From Polynucleobacter sp. JS-JIR-II-50 (GTDB taxonomy: Bacteria; Pseudomonadota; Gammaproteobacteria; Burkholderiales; Burkholderiaceae), in NCBI RefSeq assembly GCF_018687895.1, contig NZ_CP061307.1, positions 372,001 to 436,000 of the forward strand: 64,000 nt of DNA, written 5' to 3'. How positions within the stretch are numbered: the first letter of the stretch is position 1; every line of letters starts with the position of its first letter. The translations under genes and the position numbers were made by a program. The notes under the pieces are model-generated. The model had not been told where the DNA came from, did not search any database, and saw only the letters and a list, made by a program, of their open reading frames with translations. Positions 38,396-47,453 of this stretch are shown one piece after another.

Positions 38396-39130
38396 ATGGC
38401 TTCGATTCGCATTGCTGACGAGCCTGCTTTTGTACTGCACAGCATTCCCTATAAAGAGACCAGCCTAATTCTGGATGTCTTTACTCGGCAATATGGCCGT
38501 ATGGCTTTGATTGCTAAGGGCGCCAAGCGTCCACACTCCACTCTAAGGCCGGTATTGCAGCGCTTTCAACCGCTACTAGTTTCTTGGAGTGGTAAATCAG
38601 AGCTCCGCACTTTAACGAAGTCGGAATGGGTGGGGGGTATGCCTTCTTTGGTTGGTGATGCTTTGCTCTGCGGCTTCTATCTCAATGAATTGCTCGTCAA
38701 GTTTTTAGCGCGTGAAGATGATTACGAAAAACTCTACGATCGCTATTCTGAGACTATTAATGCTTTATCGAATCTGGAGTTTGAGTCTAAAGGCTTAGAA
38801 GAGATTTTGCGTCCGTTTGAGTTATCGCTCTTGCAGGAGACGGGGTATGCAGCCGCCTTGGATCGCTGCGTTGAAACGAATGAGGTGCCATTAGCTCAAG
38901 AGCAGTATGTCTATCAACCAGAGCGAGGGGTACGCCCTGTTCAGGCCGATGATCCTGGACACTGGCCCGTTCTTACTGGTAAATCCCTTTTGGCGATTGC
39001 AGCGGGAGATTTCTCAGACCCTGAGACTCTTTCTGAGAGTAAGCAATTAATGCGCTTTCTTCTTGGCTTGCACTTGCAGGATCAGGTATTGACGACTCGC
39101 CAAATTTTGATTGATCTGAAGAAAATCTAG
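38396..39130 (+). CDS. recO: DNA repair protein RecO
   Basis: Helps load RecA on single-strand gaps in the RecFOR pathway. The 244 residues have the N-terminal OB-fold segment (FVLHSIPYKETSLILDVFTRQYGRMALIAKGAKRP is spread over two strands). The helical domain with LNELLVKFLAREDDYEKLYD follows. The zinc-finger Cys cluster of some RecO proteins is not evident. It lies in the conserved era-recO-pdxJ order with 5- and 12-base gaps. Confidence 0.93.
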   Translation: MASIRIADEPAFVLHSIPYKETSLILDVFTRQYGRMALIAKGAKRPHSTLRPVLQRFQPLLVSWSGKSELRTLTKSEWVGGMPSLVGDALLCGFYLNELLVKFLAREDDYEKLYDRYSETINALSNLEFESKGLEEILRPFELSLLQETGYAAALDRCVETNEVPLAQEQYVYQPERGVRPVQADDPGHWPVLTGKSLLAIAAGDFSDPETLSESKQLMRFLLGLHLQDQVLTTRQILIDLKKI

Positions 39131-39142
39131 TAATCTACAGAG

Positions 39143-39886
39143 ATGAGCAGCCATCCAAGCCTTGAACTGGGTATCAATATCGATCACGTCGCCACTTTGC
39201 GTAATGCACGAGGCACGGTCTATCCTGATCCACTGAGAGCAGCAGCCCTTGCTGAGGAGGCTGGCGCTGATTTAATTACTCTGCACTTGCGGGAAGATCG
39301 TCGTCACATTAAAGATGCGGATTTATTGGCACTGCGACCACTAATTAAAACGCGCATGAATTTAGAGTGTGCAGTAACGCCCGAAATGATTGACATCGCA
39401 TGCAAGGTTAAGCCACATGATGTGTGCCTGGTTCCGGAGAAGCGTGAAGAAGTCACAACAGAAGGTGGTTTGGATGTCTTGGGGTATTTTGAGGTGGTGA
39501 AGGCCGCTACAAAAAAATTAGTTGATGCTGGTATTCGGGTATCTCTATTCATTGATCCAGAAGAAAAACAAATTCAGGCGGCTAAAGAGGTTGGTGCAAC
39601 CGTGGTGGAATTGCACACCGGCCGTTACGCTGATTTATCTGGCGCTGATCAGGCTAAAGAGTTAGAGCGTATTCGTAAAGCTGCAATATTCGGAAAAAGT
39701 ATCGGCCTGAGAGTCAATGCGGGTCATGGTTTGCATGAAGGTAATGTGAAACCGATTGCGGCAATTACAGAATTATCCGAGCTCAATATTGGCCATGCCA
39801 TTGTTGCTGAGGCCTTATTTAAGGGTTGGCAAAAAGCAATTATCGACATGAAAGCCTTGATGGCTCAGGGCAGAGCCAGCGCTTAA
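39143..39886 (+). CDS. pdxJ: Pyridoxine 5'-phosphate synthase PdxJ
   Basis: Condenses 1-deoxyxylulose 5-phosphate with the PdxA product to form pyridoxine phosphate. The 247 residues open with [20 protein letters not shown] and contain [41 protein letters not shown] and [12 protein letters not shown], all diagnostic. It precedes acpS with a 41-base gap, the pdxJ-acpS pairing known from E. coli. Confidence 0.96.
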   Translation: MSSHPSLELGINIDHVATLRNARGTVYPDPLRAAALAEEAGADLITLHLREDRRHIKDADLLALRPLIKTRMNLECAVTPEMIDIACKVKPHDVCLVPEKREEVTTEGGLDVLGYFEVVKAATKKLVDAGIRVSLFIDPEEKQIQAAKEVGATVVELHTGRYADLSGADQAKELERIRKAAIFGKSIGLRVNAGHGLHEGNVKPIAAITELSELNIGHAIVAEALFKGWQKAIIDMKALMAQGRASA

Positions 39887-39927
39887 GTATTAATAACAGC
39901 AAATAATAAAAAGCCATTACAGTAAAT

Positions 39928-40320
39928 ATGATCATCGGCATCGGCACAGACATTCTGCAGATTGAGCGCTTACAAGCGGCTTACGATCGCACTAATGGCC
40001 GCCTAGCTGAAAAAATTCTGGGACCAGATGAAATGTTGGTATTCAGAAACCGCCTTGCCAGAAATCATAAGCGCGGTATTGCATTCTTGGCTACGCGTTT
40101 CGCAGCCAAGGAGGCCTTCTCAAAAGCGATTGGCTTGGGAATGAGAATGCCGATGACTTGGCGTTCACTCCAAACCTTAAATGAGCCTAGCGGCAAACCA
40201 ATCACTTCTTACTTAGGAGCTTTGGCGCTATTTATGAAAGAAAAAAATTGGGAAGCTCATGTTACTGTGAGCGATGAACAAGATATGGCAATTGCGCATG
40301 TCATCGTTACTCAAAAGTAA
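39928..40320 (+). CDS. acpS: Holo-[acyl-carrier-protein] synthase AcpS
   Basis: Transfers phosphopantetheine from CoA to the ACP Ser. The 130 residues start [15 protein letters not shown] (metal-binding Asp8) and contain [15 protein letters not shown] with the second Mg ligand Glu. The ending [17 protein letters not shown] is typical. The substrate is AcpP, encoded 9 kb upstream in this window. It is followed by nagZ after 30 bases. Confidence 0.95.
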   Translation: MIIGIGTDILQIERLQAAYDRTNGRLAEKILGPDEMLVFRNRLARNHKRGIAFLATRFAAKEAFSKAIGLGMRMPMTWRSLQTLNEPSGKPITSYLGALALFMKEKNWEAHVTVSDEQDMAIAHVIVTQK

Positions 40321-40350
40321 ATAAAAACTACAGTTGAAATAGAGGAAGCA

Positions 40351-41430
40351 ATGAGTAAGTTAACTATGGCACCTGGCCCAGTCACCCTGGATGTAGTTGG
40401 TCTTGAATTAAATGCAGAAGATCGCCGCCGTATCTTGCATCCCCTGACTGGTGGCGTTATTTTATTTGGCAGAAACTTTGCTAATCGTCAGCAGCTCACT
40501 AAATTAACTGCTGCCATTAAGAAGCTGCGCCCTGATGTGCTTATATCCATTGATCATGAGGGTGGTCGAGTACAGCGTGCAAGAACAGACGGCTTTACCC
40601 ACTTACCAGCTATGCGTAAATTGGGTGAATTATGGAGCGCGAAAAATAAATCAACTCATGCTGCAGAATCTGCTGCAATCGCAATGGCTGCAGCAACTGC
40701 TTGTGGGTATATGCTCGCTGCTGAGTTGCGTGCTTGTGGCGTTGACTTCAGTTTTACACCAGTGCTGGATTTGGACTTTGGCCGCAGCGGTGTTATTGGT
40801 GATCGTTCTTTTAGTCGTGATCCCCAAATTGTTTTTGCATTGGCGAAAAGCTTGAATGAAGGTTTGCGTCTTGCTGGCATGGCCAACTGTGGCAAGCACT
40901 TCCCTGGACATGGCTGGGCTGAGGCTGATTCGCACGTAGCCATTCCGGTAGATGAGCGCCCTTTAAAGGAAATTTTGAATGATGATGCTAAGCCGTATGA
41001 GTGGTTGGATCTCAGCTTGGCTTCGGTTATGCCGGCGCATGTGATCTATCCAAAGGTAGATAAGAACCCAGCAGGGTTTTCAAAGATTTGGCTCCATTCC
41101 ATCTTGCGTCAAGAATTAGGTTTTGAAGGCGTGATCTTCAGCGACGATTTATCCATGGAAGGTGCAAGCGTTGCAGGATCGGTAGTCAAGGGTGCAGAAA
41201 TGGCCCTAGAGGCTGGTTGCGATGCAGTATTGATCTGCAACCGTCCAGATCTTGCTGATCAACTGCTCTCAAAATTAAAAGTCTCCAAGACAAAGCAATC
41301 AGAATCCGCAATACGTTTAAATCGTCTGATGCCGGTAGCGCCAGCGCCGACATGGAACGAATTGCAGAACGAGGCTCAGTACCAGCACGCCAAAGGCTTG
41401 CTGGGGCAGTTGGGACTTATTGCCGATTAA
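40351..41430 (+). CDS. nagZ: Beta-N-acetylhexosaminidase NagZ
   Basis: Cytoplasmic glycosidase of peptidoglycan recycling (GH3). It removes GlcNAc from anhydro-muropeptides. The 359 residues have SIDHEGGRVQR, GKHFPGHGWAEADSHVA (the His/Asp dyad) and the nucleophile Asp in VIFSDDLSMEGA. It is the last gene of the mucD-to-nagZ run and ends in a strong bidirectional terminator. Confidence 0.95.
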   Translation: MSKLTMAPGPVTLDVVGLELNAEDRRRILHPLTGGVILFGRNFANRQQLTKLTAAIKKLRPDVLISIDHEGGRVQRARTDGFTHLPAMRKLGELWSAKNKSTHAAESAAIAMAAATACGYMLAAELRACGVDFSFTPVLDLDFGRSGVIGDRSFSRDPQIVFALAKSLNEGLRLAGMANCGKHFPGHGWAEADSHVAIPVDERPLKEILNDDAKPYEWLDLSLASVMPAHVIYPKVDKNPAGFSKIWLHSILRQELGFEGVIFSDDLSMEGASVAGSVVKGAEMALEAGCDAVLICNRPDLADQLLSKLKVSKTKQSESAIRLNRLMPVAPAPTWNELQNEAQYQHAKGLLGQLGLIAD

Positions 41431-41453
41431 GTAGATATTGGTCTGTAGAAATA

Positions 41454-41479
41454 AAAAAGCCCGGCATGCCGGGCTTTTT
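41454..41479. terminator. Bidirectional terminator between nagZ and efp
   Basis: AAAAAGCCCGGC and GCCGGGCTTTTT arms with a minimal loop around AT. A runs and T runs flank the stem on both sides, suiting both convergent genes. Confidence 0.85.
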
Positions 41480-41498
41480 AACATCTGTAACTAGCTAA

Positions 41499-42059
41499 TT
41501 AGTTAGCACGGCTACGGTATTCACCGGTGCGAGTATCGATCTCGATCTTGTCACCGGTATTGCAAAACAATGGAACTTGCAATTCATAGCCAGTTGCCAA
41601 TTTTGCGTTCTTCAATACTTTACCTGAGCTAGTATCACCTTTAACTGCTGGTTCTGTGTAAATGATTTCGCGAACCAATGAGTTAGGCATTGCTACTGAA
41701 AGTGCTTTACCTTCGTAGAACACTACTTCACATGGCATGCTCTCTTCGAGGTAGTTCAATGCATCACCCATGAACTCAGCTTCCACTTCATACTGGTTGT
41801 ATTCAGTATCCATAAATACATACATTGGATCTGCGAAATAAGAGTAAGTACATTCTTTCTTATCGAGAATCACAACATCAAATTTGTCATCCGCTTTGTA
41901 AACGCCTTCGTTAGGTGCGCCGGTTAACAAATTCTTAAATTTCATTTTCACAACAGAGGAGTTGCGGCCAGAGCGGCTATATTCGGCCTTTAAAACGACC
42001 TGGGCATCGGTGCCGATCATCACTACGTTACCAACGCGGAGTTCTTGTGCTGTTTTCAT
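41499..42059 (-). CDS. efp: Elongation factor P, arginine-rhamnosylated type
   Basis: Relieves ribosome stalling at polyproline. The 186 residues have three domains; the tip of domain I reads [11 protein letters not shown] with Arg32 where E. coli has Lys34. Arg32 is the residue rhamnosylated by EarP, whose gene lies 87 bases upstream on the same strand. No epmA/epmB genes are seen. The C-terminal [18 protein letters not shown] is standard. Confidence 0.95.
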   Translation of the reverse strand: MKTAQELRVGNVVMIGTDAQVVLKAEYSRSGRNSSVVKMKFKNLLTGAPNEGVYKADDKFDVVILDKKECTYSYFADPMYVFMDTEYNQYEVEAEFMGDALNYLEESMPCEVVFYEGKALSVAMPNSLVREIIYTEPAVKGDTSSGKVLKNAKLATGYELQVPLFCNTGDKIEIDTRTGEYRSRAN

Positions 42060-42146
42060 CTTGCTATTCCTGGGGGCAGAGCTAATTTTCTGCGGTTTTT
42101 ATCAAAAACAAGATTGTAACCGCCCGCAAGCCTTTATTGCTTGGGA

Positions 42147-43217
42147 TTAGGTGACAAAGCGGATTAAACGTGCTGCCAAGCCGCCATCTGCTTGTTTTTC
42201 AAGTAAATGGGTGCGCCAATGCTCGGCATGCGCATTCCAGCTGTTTAAGTCGCCAAACCATTCGCTGGGCATTGCCCAAGTCATGGCGGCTATCGTAGCT
42301 AGCCTCAACCCTTGGTTAGCCTCTTCCAGATAGAGGTCCAGAAAAGCTGCTAATTTCACTTCATGGGCACGGTCTTCTTGAGGATAGATATGCCAAATAA
42401 ATGGTTTGCCAGCAAGCTGCGCCCGAATAAAAGAATCTTCTCCCCGCACAATATTGAAGTCGCATTGCGAGAGCACCCAGTCATATTCATCCTGAGATAC
42501 AAATGGCATTGAGAGCAGTTGGAGATTTTTGGGGAGAGATATCGGCTGCTCTCCATAAAGACTTAATTGTTCGGCATGGCCATGGGCAAGCAAGACATCA
42601 ATATCTTCACCAAGACGCCCTAAGTCAGCTAGCCATTTTTTTAGGGGCGCACCCGGGTAGCAAAAAATACTGATTCGTTTTTTACCTGGTCGCAACTCAG
42701 ACCATACAGACTTCAGATCATTAGGAATATTTTTTGCATCAAGAGGACCTTTTGCTGGAATAGGGTCCAGCAAAAGTCCGCCCACCTCATTCTGAAAGCC
42801 GGGAAAGAAGAAATACTTCGGAATTCCGTGTGACTGAGGTGACGCCTTGCCATGAAAATCAATTACCCAGGGCTCTGCGCTCAAGTATTCTAAGTTAATG
42901 ATGATGGGTTTGACTGGGGCGATAAATAGGCCGGCTAAGTAACGTTCTGGCAGTTCGCAACCAAAAGCCTCAATCACAACATCGGGCATTTGTACTGGGT
43001 GACGAGCGTTAGCATGGCTAGCTTCCCATGGCTGTATATCAATTTTTTGCTTAATGGATGGCTCTACTCCTGATGCGAGTAAATTAAGGGTTGGCAGATC
43101 ATCGCAAAAAATACGGACCTCTTGCCCATGAATGCTTGATAAGCTTCGGGCTAGACGCCAGCAAACACCGGCATCACCATAGTTATCGACGATTTGGCAG
43201 AAAATATCCCAACGCAT
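42147..43217 (-). CDS. earP: EF-P arginine rhamnosyltransferase EarP
   Basis: GT-B glycosyltransferase that moves rhamnose from dTDP-L-rhamnose to Arg32 of EF-P. The 356 residues open [26 protein letters not shown], with Asp11 and Asp15 at the positions of the essential aspartates of studied EarP proteins. The C-terminal [27 protein letters not shown] holds the nucleotide-binding region. Adjacent efp with Arg32 confirms the call. Its ATG overlaps that of divergent uvrC by two bases (CATG), so its promoter lies inside uvrC. Confidence 0.95.
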   Translation of the reverse strand: MRWDIFCQIVDNYGDAGVCWRLARSLSSIHGQEVRIFCDDLPTLNLLASGVEPSIKQKIDIQPWEASHANARHPVQMPDVVIEAFGCELPERYLAGLFIAPVKPIIINLEYLSAEPWVIDFHGKASPQSHGIPKYFFFPGFQNEVGGLLLDPIPAKGPLDAKNIPNDLKSVWSELRPGKKRISIFCYPGAPLKKWLADLGRLGEDIDVLLAHGHAEQLSLYGEQPISLPKNLQLLSMPFVSQDEYDWVLSQCDFNIVRGEDSFIRAQLAGKPFIWHIYPQEDRAHEVKLAAFLDLYLEEANQGLRLATIAAMTWAMPSEWFGDLNSWNAHAEHWRTHLLEKQADGGLAARLIRFVT

Positions 43218-45126
43218 GAGTAATTCGCTTTTCGAAACCCTTCAGCAGGATGTTAAACGGCTACCCGGATTGCCGGGGGTATATCGCTTTTTTGATGAAG
43301 CGGGACATATTCTGTATGTAGGCAAAGCTCGCAACCTTAAAAAGCGTGTCTCTAGTTATTTCCAGCGTACCCAGTTATCACCGCGTATTGAACTGATGGT
43401 GGGCAAAATTGCCCGCTATGAGACAACGGTAACACGGACTGAAACGGAAGCCCTCATTCTAGAGAACAATCTCATTAAAGAGTTGGCTCCGCCATTCAAT
43501 ATTCTCTTTCGTGATGACAAGTCTTACCCTTATGTGATGTTAACCGGGCATCAGTTCCCTAGACTAGCTTCATATCGCGGCAAGGTCGATAAACGGAATC
43601 ATTACTTCGGACCATTTCCGAATAGCTGGGCAGTACGTAATAGTGTGCAGATACTTCAAAAAGTATTCCGCTTAAGAACTTGTGAGGATTCTGTATTTAA
43701 GAATCGCAGTCGTCCTTGCCTCTTGCATCAAATTCATCGCTGCAGCGCTCCTTGTGTTGGTCGCCTCAGCGCCCTGCAGTATGGGCAAGATGTTGCTCAA
43801 GCTACGCGATTTTTAGAGGGTGATCACAGCCGAGTGTTATCCGAGCTGGAAAAAGAAATGCACAGGCATAGCGAAGCAATGGAGTTTGAGATGGCTGCGG
43901 TATTGCGAGATCGCATCGCTGATTTATCTAGTGTGTTGCAGCAACAGTCGATGGATACCGTTGCCGAGGGTGAGGGTGATGTAGATGTGATCGCTGTAGC
44001 GCAAATGGAGGGTATGGTTTGTGTGAACTTAGCAATGATTCGTGGCGGCCGTCACTTGGGTGATAGAGCGTATTTCCCCAAGGGTTTACGCTCCACCTCC
44101 GGTGAGCTACCATCCGCTTCGGAGATATTGGAGGCCTTTATTACTCAGCATTATTTGGAAGAACATGCGGATGAAACTGCTGCGAATTTAATTCCACCAG
44201 TACTCGTTCTAAATCATGCTCTTCAATCGGCAAGTGATGACCTGACTCAACTCAATGAATCTCCCCCGGAAGACTTGCACGAGTTATTAAATGCACAAGC
44301 GGGTAGAAAAATTACCTTTTTGCATCAACCTCAAGGTCAAAGACGTCACTGGCTTGGGATGGCAGAGGGAAATGCGAAGATTGCACTTACTAAACGTTTA
44401 GTTGAGACGGGTGGGCAGTTGGCTAGGGCACGTGCATTGGCTGATATCTTGAGCCTCGAATTGGAGAGTCTTGAGCAGTTGCGCATTGAATGTTTTGATA
44501 TTAGCCACACTTCAGGGGAAGCAACCCAAGCATCTTGTGTGGTGTATACCAAGAACGCGATGCAGTCCAGTGAATATCGACGTTTCAATATCAATGACAT
44601 TACACCGGGCGATGATTACGCAGCAATGCGTCAGGTTTTACAGAGACGTTATGCCAACTTTCAAGAGTTGCCCGTTGAAAAGATTCCTCAAGTGATTTTG
44701 ATTGACGGCGGCAAAGGCCAGGTAGAAATGGCAAGACAAGTTCTTGCCGAATTTGGAATGGATGTCAGTTTGATTGTGGGCGTTGCTAAGGGTGAGGGTC
44801 GTAAGGTTGGATTGGAAACCCTCATTTTTGCGGATGGACGTAAGTCTTTGGAATTAGGCATTGATAGCGCGGCATTGCTATTAGTCGCCCAGATACGAGA
44901 TGAGGCGCACCGCTTTGCCATTACTGGTATGCGCGCTAAGCGTGCTAAGGCTAGGACAATCTCTCGCCTAGAGGAGATTGAGGGTATTGGTGCCAAGCGT
45001 CGTCAAAAGTTGCTAGCTCGTTTTGGTGGCCTAAAGGGCGTCTCCAATGCCAGCATCGAAGAGATTGCCAGTGTTGAAGGTGTCTCTTTAACGCTCGCAG
45101 AGCAGATATATCGTCAGCTTCACTAG
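43216..45126 (+). CDS. uvrC: Excinuclease ABC subunit C
   Basis: Makes both incisions in nucleotide excision repair. The 636 residues have a GIY-YIG domain ([20 protein letters not shown] at about 20-39), a UVR motif ([24 protein letters not shown]), and the RNase H-like domain with [20 protein letters not shown]. The C-terminal helix-hairpin-helix pair includes [21 protein letters not shown]. The ATG 43216 is the most upstream possible start and overlaps the earP start on the other strand. No LexA box is visible near it. Confidence 0.96.
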   Translation: MSNSLFETLQQDVKRLPGLPGVYRFFDEAGHILYVGKARNLKKRVSSYFQRTQLSPRIELMVGKIARYETTVTRTETEALILENNLIKELAPPFNILFRDDKSYPYVMLTGHQFPRLASYRGKVDKRNHYFGPFPNSWAVRNSVQILQKVFRLRTCEDSVFKNRSRPCLLHQIHRCSAPCVGRLSALQYGQDVAQATRFLEGDHSRVLSELEKEMHRHSEAMEFEMAAVLRDRIADLSSVLQQQSMDTVAEGEGDVDVIAVAQMEGMVCVNLAMIRGGRHLGDRAYFPKGLRSTSGELPSASEILEAFITQHYLEEHADETAANLIPPVLVLNHALQSASDDLTQLNESPPEDLHELLNAQAGRKITFLHQPQGQRRHWLGMAEGNAKIALTKRLVETGGQLARARALADILSLELESLEQLRIECFDISHTSGEATQASCVVYTKNAMQSSEYRRFNINDITPGDDYAAMRQVLQRRYANFQELPVEKIPQVILIDGGKGQVEMARQVLAEFGMDVSLIVGVAKGEGRKVGLETLIFADGRKSLELGIDSAALLLVAQIRDEAHRFAITGMRAKRAKARTISRLEEIEGIGAKRRQKLLARFGGLKGVSNASIEEIASVEGVSLTLAEQIYRQLH

Positions 45127-45159
45127 GGGCATTGACCGTTCTTGGTTTATGCTTATCCA

Positions 45160-45735
45160 ATGCCTTTTAATCTCCCGATCGCCCTAACCTGGTTGCGTGT
45201 TGCAGCGATTCCGCTATTGGTAGCTATTTTTTATCTTCCCAATTCTTGGCTTACTCCTTTTGATAAGAATCTGATTGCTGCAGTCATCTTTATCTCTGCC
45301 GCTATTACCGATTGGTTAGATGGTTTTTTGGCCCGCCGTTTAAAACAAGAATCTGCATTTGGTCAGTTTTTGGATCCTGTGGCAGACAAGCTTATTGTTG
45401 CTGCCGCATTATTGGTTTTATTGAATATGGATCGTGTACAAGTTTGGGTTGCACTCATCATCATTGGTCGTGAAATTACAATTTCCGCTCTGAGAGAGTG
45501 GATGGCTTTATTAGGGGCTGGAAAAAGCGTGGCAGTTCATATGGTTGGCAAGCTCAAAACGACTGCTCAACTGGTGGCCATTCCTTTTTTATTGCTAAAT
45601 GACACCTTATTTGGTTGGCTCAATTGTGCTCAAGTAGGTACCTGGTTAATTTGGATTGCCTCATTTTTAACGCTTTGGTCGATGTTCTATTACATGAAAA
45701 AGGCCCTGCCCCAGCTCGCTGGAAAAATAGACTAA
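45160..45735 (+). CDS. pgsA: CDP-diacylglycerol--glycerol-3-phosphate 3-phosphatidyltransferase
   Basis: Makes phosphatidylglycerophosphate, committing lipid to phosphatidylglycerol and cardiolipin. ATG 45160 gives 191 residues starting MPFNLPIALTWLRVAAIPLL; a TTG frame six codons upstream is less likely. The CDP-alcohol phosphatidyltransferase signature DWLDGFLARRLKQESAFGQF continues into LDPVADK, and about five membrane helices are visible. It lies 33 bases after uvrC, the uvrC-pgsA pair known from many proteobacteria, and is followed by two tRNA genes. Confidence 0.94.
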   Translation: MPFNLPIALTWLRVAAIPLLVAIFYLPNSWLTPFDKNLIAAVIFISAAITDWLDGFLARRLKQESAFGQFLDPVADKLIVAAALLVLLNMDRVQVWVALIIIGREITISALREWMALLGAGKSVAVHMVGKLKTTAQLVAIPFLLLNDTLFGWLNCAQVGTWLIWIASFLTLWSMFYYMKKALPQLAGKID

Positions 45736-45851
45736 GCATTACAAAGCCCAGCCAGTTAAGCCCTCCTGGGCAAATCAATTCCCTTGCTTAAGAGGTTTTA
45801 CAAGGAATAATGCTTTCTTGCAGATTGTTTGTTAAACTATCGCCCTGTTAT

Positions 45852-45927
45852 GCGGGAATAGCTCAGCTGGTAGAGCGATACCTTGCCAAGGTATAGGTCG
45901 GGAGTTCGAACCTCCTTTCCCGCTCCA
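45852..45927 (+). tRNA. tRNA-Gly (anticodon GCC)
   Basis: A 76-base gene with encoded CCA. The acceptor GCGGGAA pairs with TTCCCGC, the D loop contains AGCTGGTAGA, the T arm is GGAGTTCGAACCTCC, and the anticodon GCC is at 45885-45887 in the loop TTGCCAA. A terminator-like hairpin follows. Confidence 0.97.
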
Positions 45928-45933
45928 AGTTCG

Positions 45934-45963
45934 ATGGGAAGCCCTAAAAAGCTTCCCATTTTT
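45934..45963 (+). terminator. Terminator between tRNA-Gly and tRNA-Cys
   Basis: ATGGGAAGC (45934-45942) pairs with GCTTCCCAT (45951-45959) around CCTAAAAA and runs into TTTTT. It lies between the two tRNA genes and would separate or dampen transcription of tRNA-Cys. Confidence 0.7.
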
Positions 45964-45977
45964 GATTCAAGAGTTTT

Positions 45978-46051
45978 GGCGCGTTGGCCGAGTGGTTAGG
46001 CAGGAGCCTGCAAAGCTTCGTACGGGGGTTCGATTCCCTCACGCGCCTCCA
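45978..46051 (+). tRNA. tRNA-Cys (anticodon GCA)
   Basis: A 74-base gene with encoded CCA. The acceptor GGCGCGT pairs with ACGCGCC, the discriminator is T, the T arm is GGGGGTTCGATTCCCTC, and the anticodon GCA is at 46010-46012 in the loop CTGCAAA. It lies 50 bases after tRNA-Gly. Confidence 0.97.
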
Positions 46052-46136
46052 GTAATTTCGCTTGACGAAATAGGTGGAGCACCTAAAATACTTTCAGTAT
46101 GTATAAGAAAGTCGCATCAATTCTGCAAAGCGAAAA

Positions 46137-46598
46137 ATGATCAAACTTCACACCCTTAAACTCAGCGCTCTTACATTGTTCCTATCGGTAATGTTAGGGG
46201 CATGTGCTAGCTCTGGCGATTCGCCAACAGGCACCCCTCAGGAGGTTCAAGAAGTTCAGGCTCAGCTGTTGGGTGATATGCCTTTGCCGGCAGCCTCAAA
46301 AATTATTGGTGCGGATTCATTAATTATTGGTCGCGGTGATAGCTGGGTTGGTCGTGTAGTTTTATCTGGTGTGCAAACGCCCACTGATATTTATGCATTC
46401 TTCCAATCTGAATATCCACGTGCTGGCTGGACAACGGTGAGCGCAGTGAAAACAAAAACGAGTATCTTAGTATTTACCAAGGGTGATCGTACTGCTACAG
46501 TGGAGCTCAATGAAGGTTCATTAACTGGACCAAAGACATTGATCACGATTACTTCTTCGCCAAAGAATGCTAACGTAGTGGCGCCCAGTAAGAAGTAA
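46137..46598 (+). CDS. Lipoprotein, function unknown
   Basis: A 153-residue protein with a clear lipoprotein signal (hydrophobic core, lipobox LGAC, Cys at about residue 23) and a Ser/Thr/Gly-rich linker. A compact domain of about 100 residues follows. The domain includes DIYAFFQSEYPRAGWTTVS, a pattern seen in small periplasmic proteins of unknown function in Burkholderiales. No enzyme motif is visible. It lies downstream of two tRNA genes and ends in a good terminator. Confidence 0.8.
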   Translation: MIKLHTLKLSALTLFLSVMLGACASSGDSPTGTPQEVQEVQAQLLGDMPLPAASKIIGADSLIIGRGDSWVGRVVLSGVQTPTDIYAFFQSEYPRAGWTTVSAVKTKTSILVFTKGDRTATVELNEGSLTGPKTLITITSSPKNANVVAPSKK

Positions 46599-46631
46599 AT
46601 CAAAAAATACCGCTCTTCACGGCAGTAAATA

Positions 46632-46660
46632 AAAAGGCCTCTACTTAGAGGCCTTTTCTT
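46632..46660. terminator. Bidirectional terminator between the lipoprotein gene and lexA
   Basis: AAAAGGCCTCT (46632-46642) pairs with AGAGGCCTTTT (46647-46657) around ACTT; T-rich on the right and A-rich on the left, so it serves the convergent lexA too. Confidence 0.85.
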
Positions 46661-46674
46661 ATATGCAACATAGC

Positions 46675-47394
46675 TTACAGACCTTCAGCCCTAATTAAGC
46701 CAACCGCTTGTCCTTCTATAGCAAAGTTGGGTTGACGATCATCTACCAAAATGTTTTTGAAGTCTGGGTTCTCTGCTTGCAATTCGATGACCATGCCATT
46801 CGCAGTTTTCTTTTGTTGCCAACGCTTTACAGTCACCTCATCATCTAAGCGAGCGACAACGATGTCACCGTTACGAACTTCGGTTGTCTTTCTAACTGCC
46901 AGGTAATCGCCATCTAAGATGCCGGCATCGCGCATGCTCATACCTTTTACTTTTAATAGGTAATCAGCGCCTTTACTAAATAAATTTGGATCCACTGGAA
47001 CATGCTTTTCAATATGCTCCACAGCCATGATCGGAGATCCAGCCGCAACACGCCCAATTAATGGCAATGTGAGTTGTTGCAATGCGCCTGATGGTAACGA
47101 TAGTTGGCGATATTTATTGCTGTTATGGGATTGATTGAATCGTTGCGGAATACGAATGCCGCGTGAAGTACCGGGCGTTAATTCGATGTAACCTTTTTTA
47201 GCAAGCGCGCGCAAATGTTCTTCGGCGGCATTGGCAGAAGCAAATCCGAGTTGGGTAGCTATTTCTGCACGAGTGGGCGGCAGACCGCTTTCATCGATGG
47301 CCTTAGTAATCAACTCCAAAATCTCATTCTGACGTGGAGTGAGCTTGGGGAGGGCAGTCAGCTCCTCCGGAAAATCGACTGTGTTTATGTCCAT
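46675..47394 (-). CDS. lexA: SOS repressor LexA
   Basis: Represses DNA-damage genes and cleaves itself when RecA is activated. The 239 residues have a winged-helix DNA-binding domain ([12 protein letters not shown], then [13 protein letters not shown]) and the cleavage site Ala118-Gly119 (GRVAAGSP). Catalytic Ser153 (GMSMRD) and Lys190 (TVKRW) follow. It is longer than the usual 200-220 residues: an N-terminal extension of about 15 residues and a hinge of about 25 (90-105) explain this. The promoter and operator directly abut the ATG, so translation may be leaderless. Confidence 0.96.
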   Translation of the reverse strand: MDINTVDFPEELTALPKLTPRQNEILELITKAIDESGLPPTRAEIATQLGFASANAAEEHLRALAKKGYIELTPGTSRGIRIPQRFNQSHNSNKYRQLSLPSGALQQLTLPLIGRVAAGSPIMAVEHIEKHVPVDPNLFSKGADYLLKVKGMSMRDAGILDGDYLAVRKTTEVRNGDIVVARLDDEVTVKRWQQKKTANGMVIELQAENPDFKNILVDDRQPNFAIEGQAVGLIRAEGL

Positions 47395-47395
47395 A

Positions 47396-47429
47396 CTGGG
47401 ATTGTATACAGCAGTATTTGATAGATCAA
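47396..47429 (-). promoter_or_regulatory. lexA promoter with overlapping LexA operator (SOS box)
   Basis: On the minus strand, -35 TTGATC (47429-47424), 17 bases, then -10 TACAAT (47406-47401). The SOS box CTGTATACAATCCCAG (47411-47396, CTG-N10-CAG) covers the -10. The predicted transcription start falls on or next to the A of the lexA ATG at 47394, and no Shine-Dalgarno sequence fits between. Autoregulation is typical of lexA. Confidence 0.72.
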
Positions 47430-47453
47430 GCTATTTAAGGGGGATAATGGGGT

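Noticed and set aside
45746..45771. GCCCAG/CTGGGC dyad after pgsA as a terminator
   Set aside because: The stem is only 6 bp with a 14-base loop and no T run.
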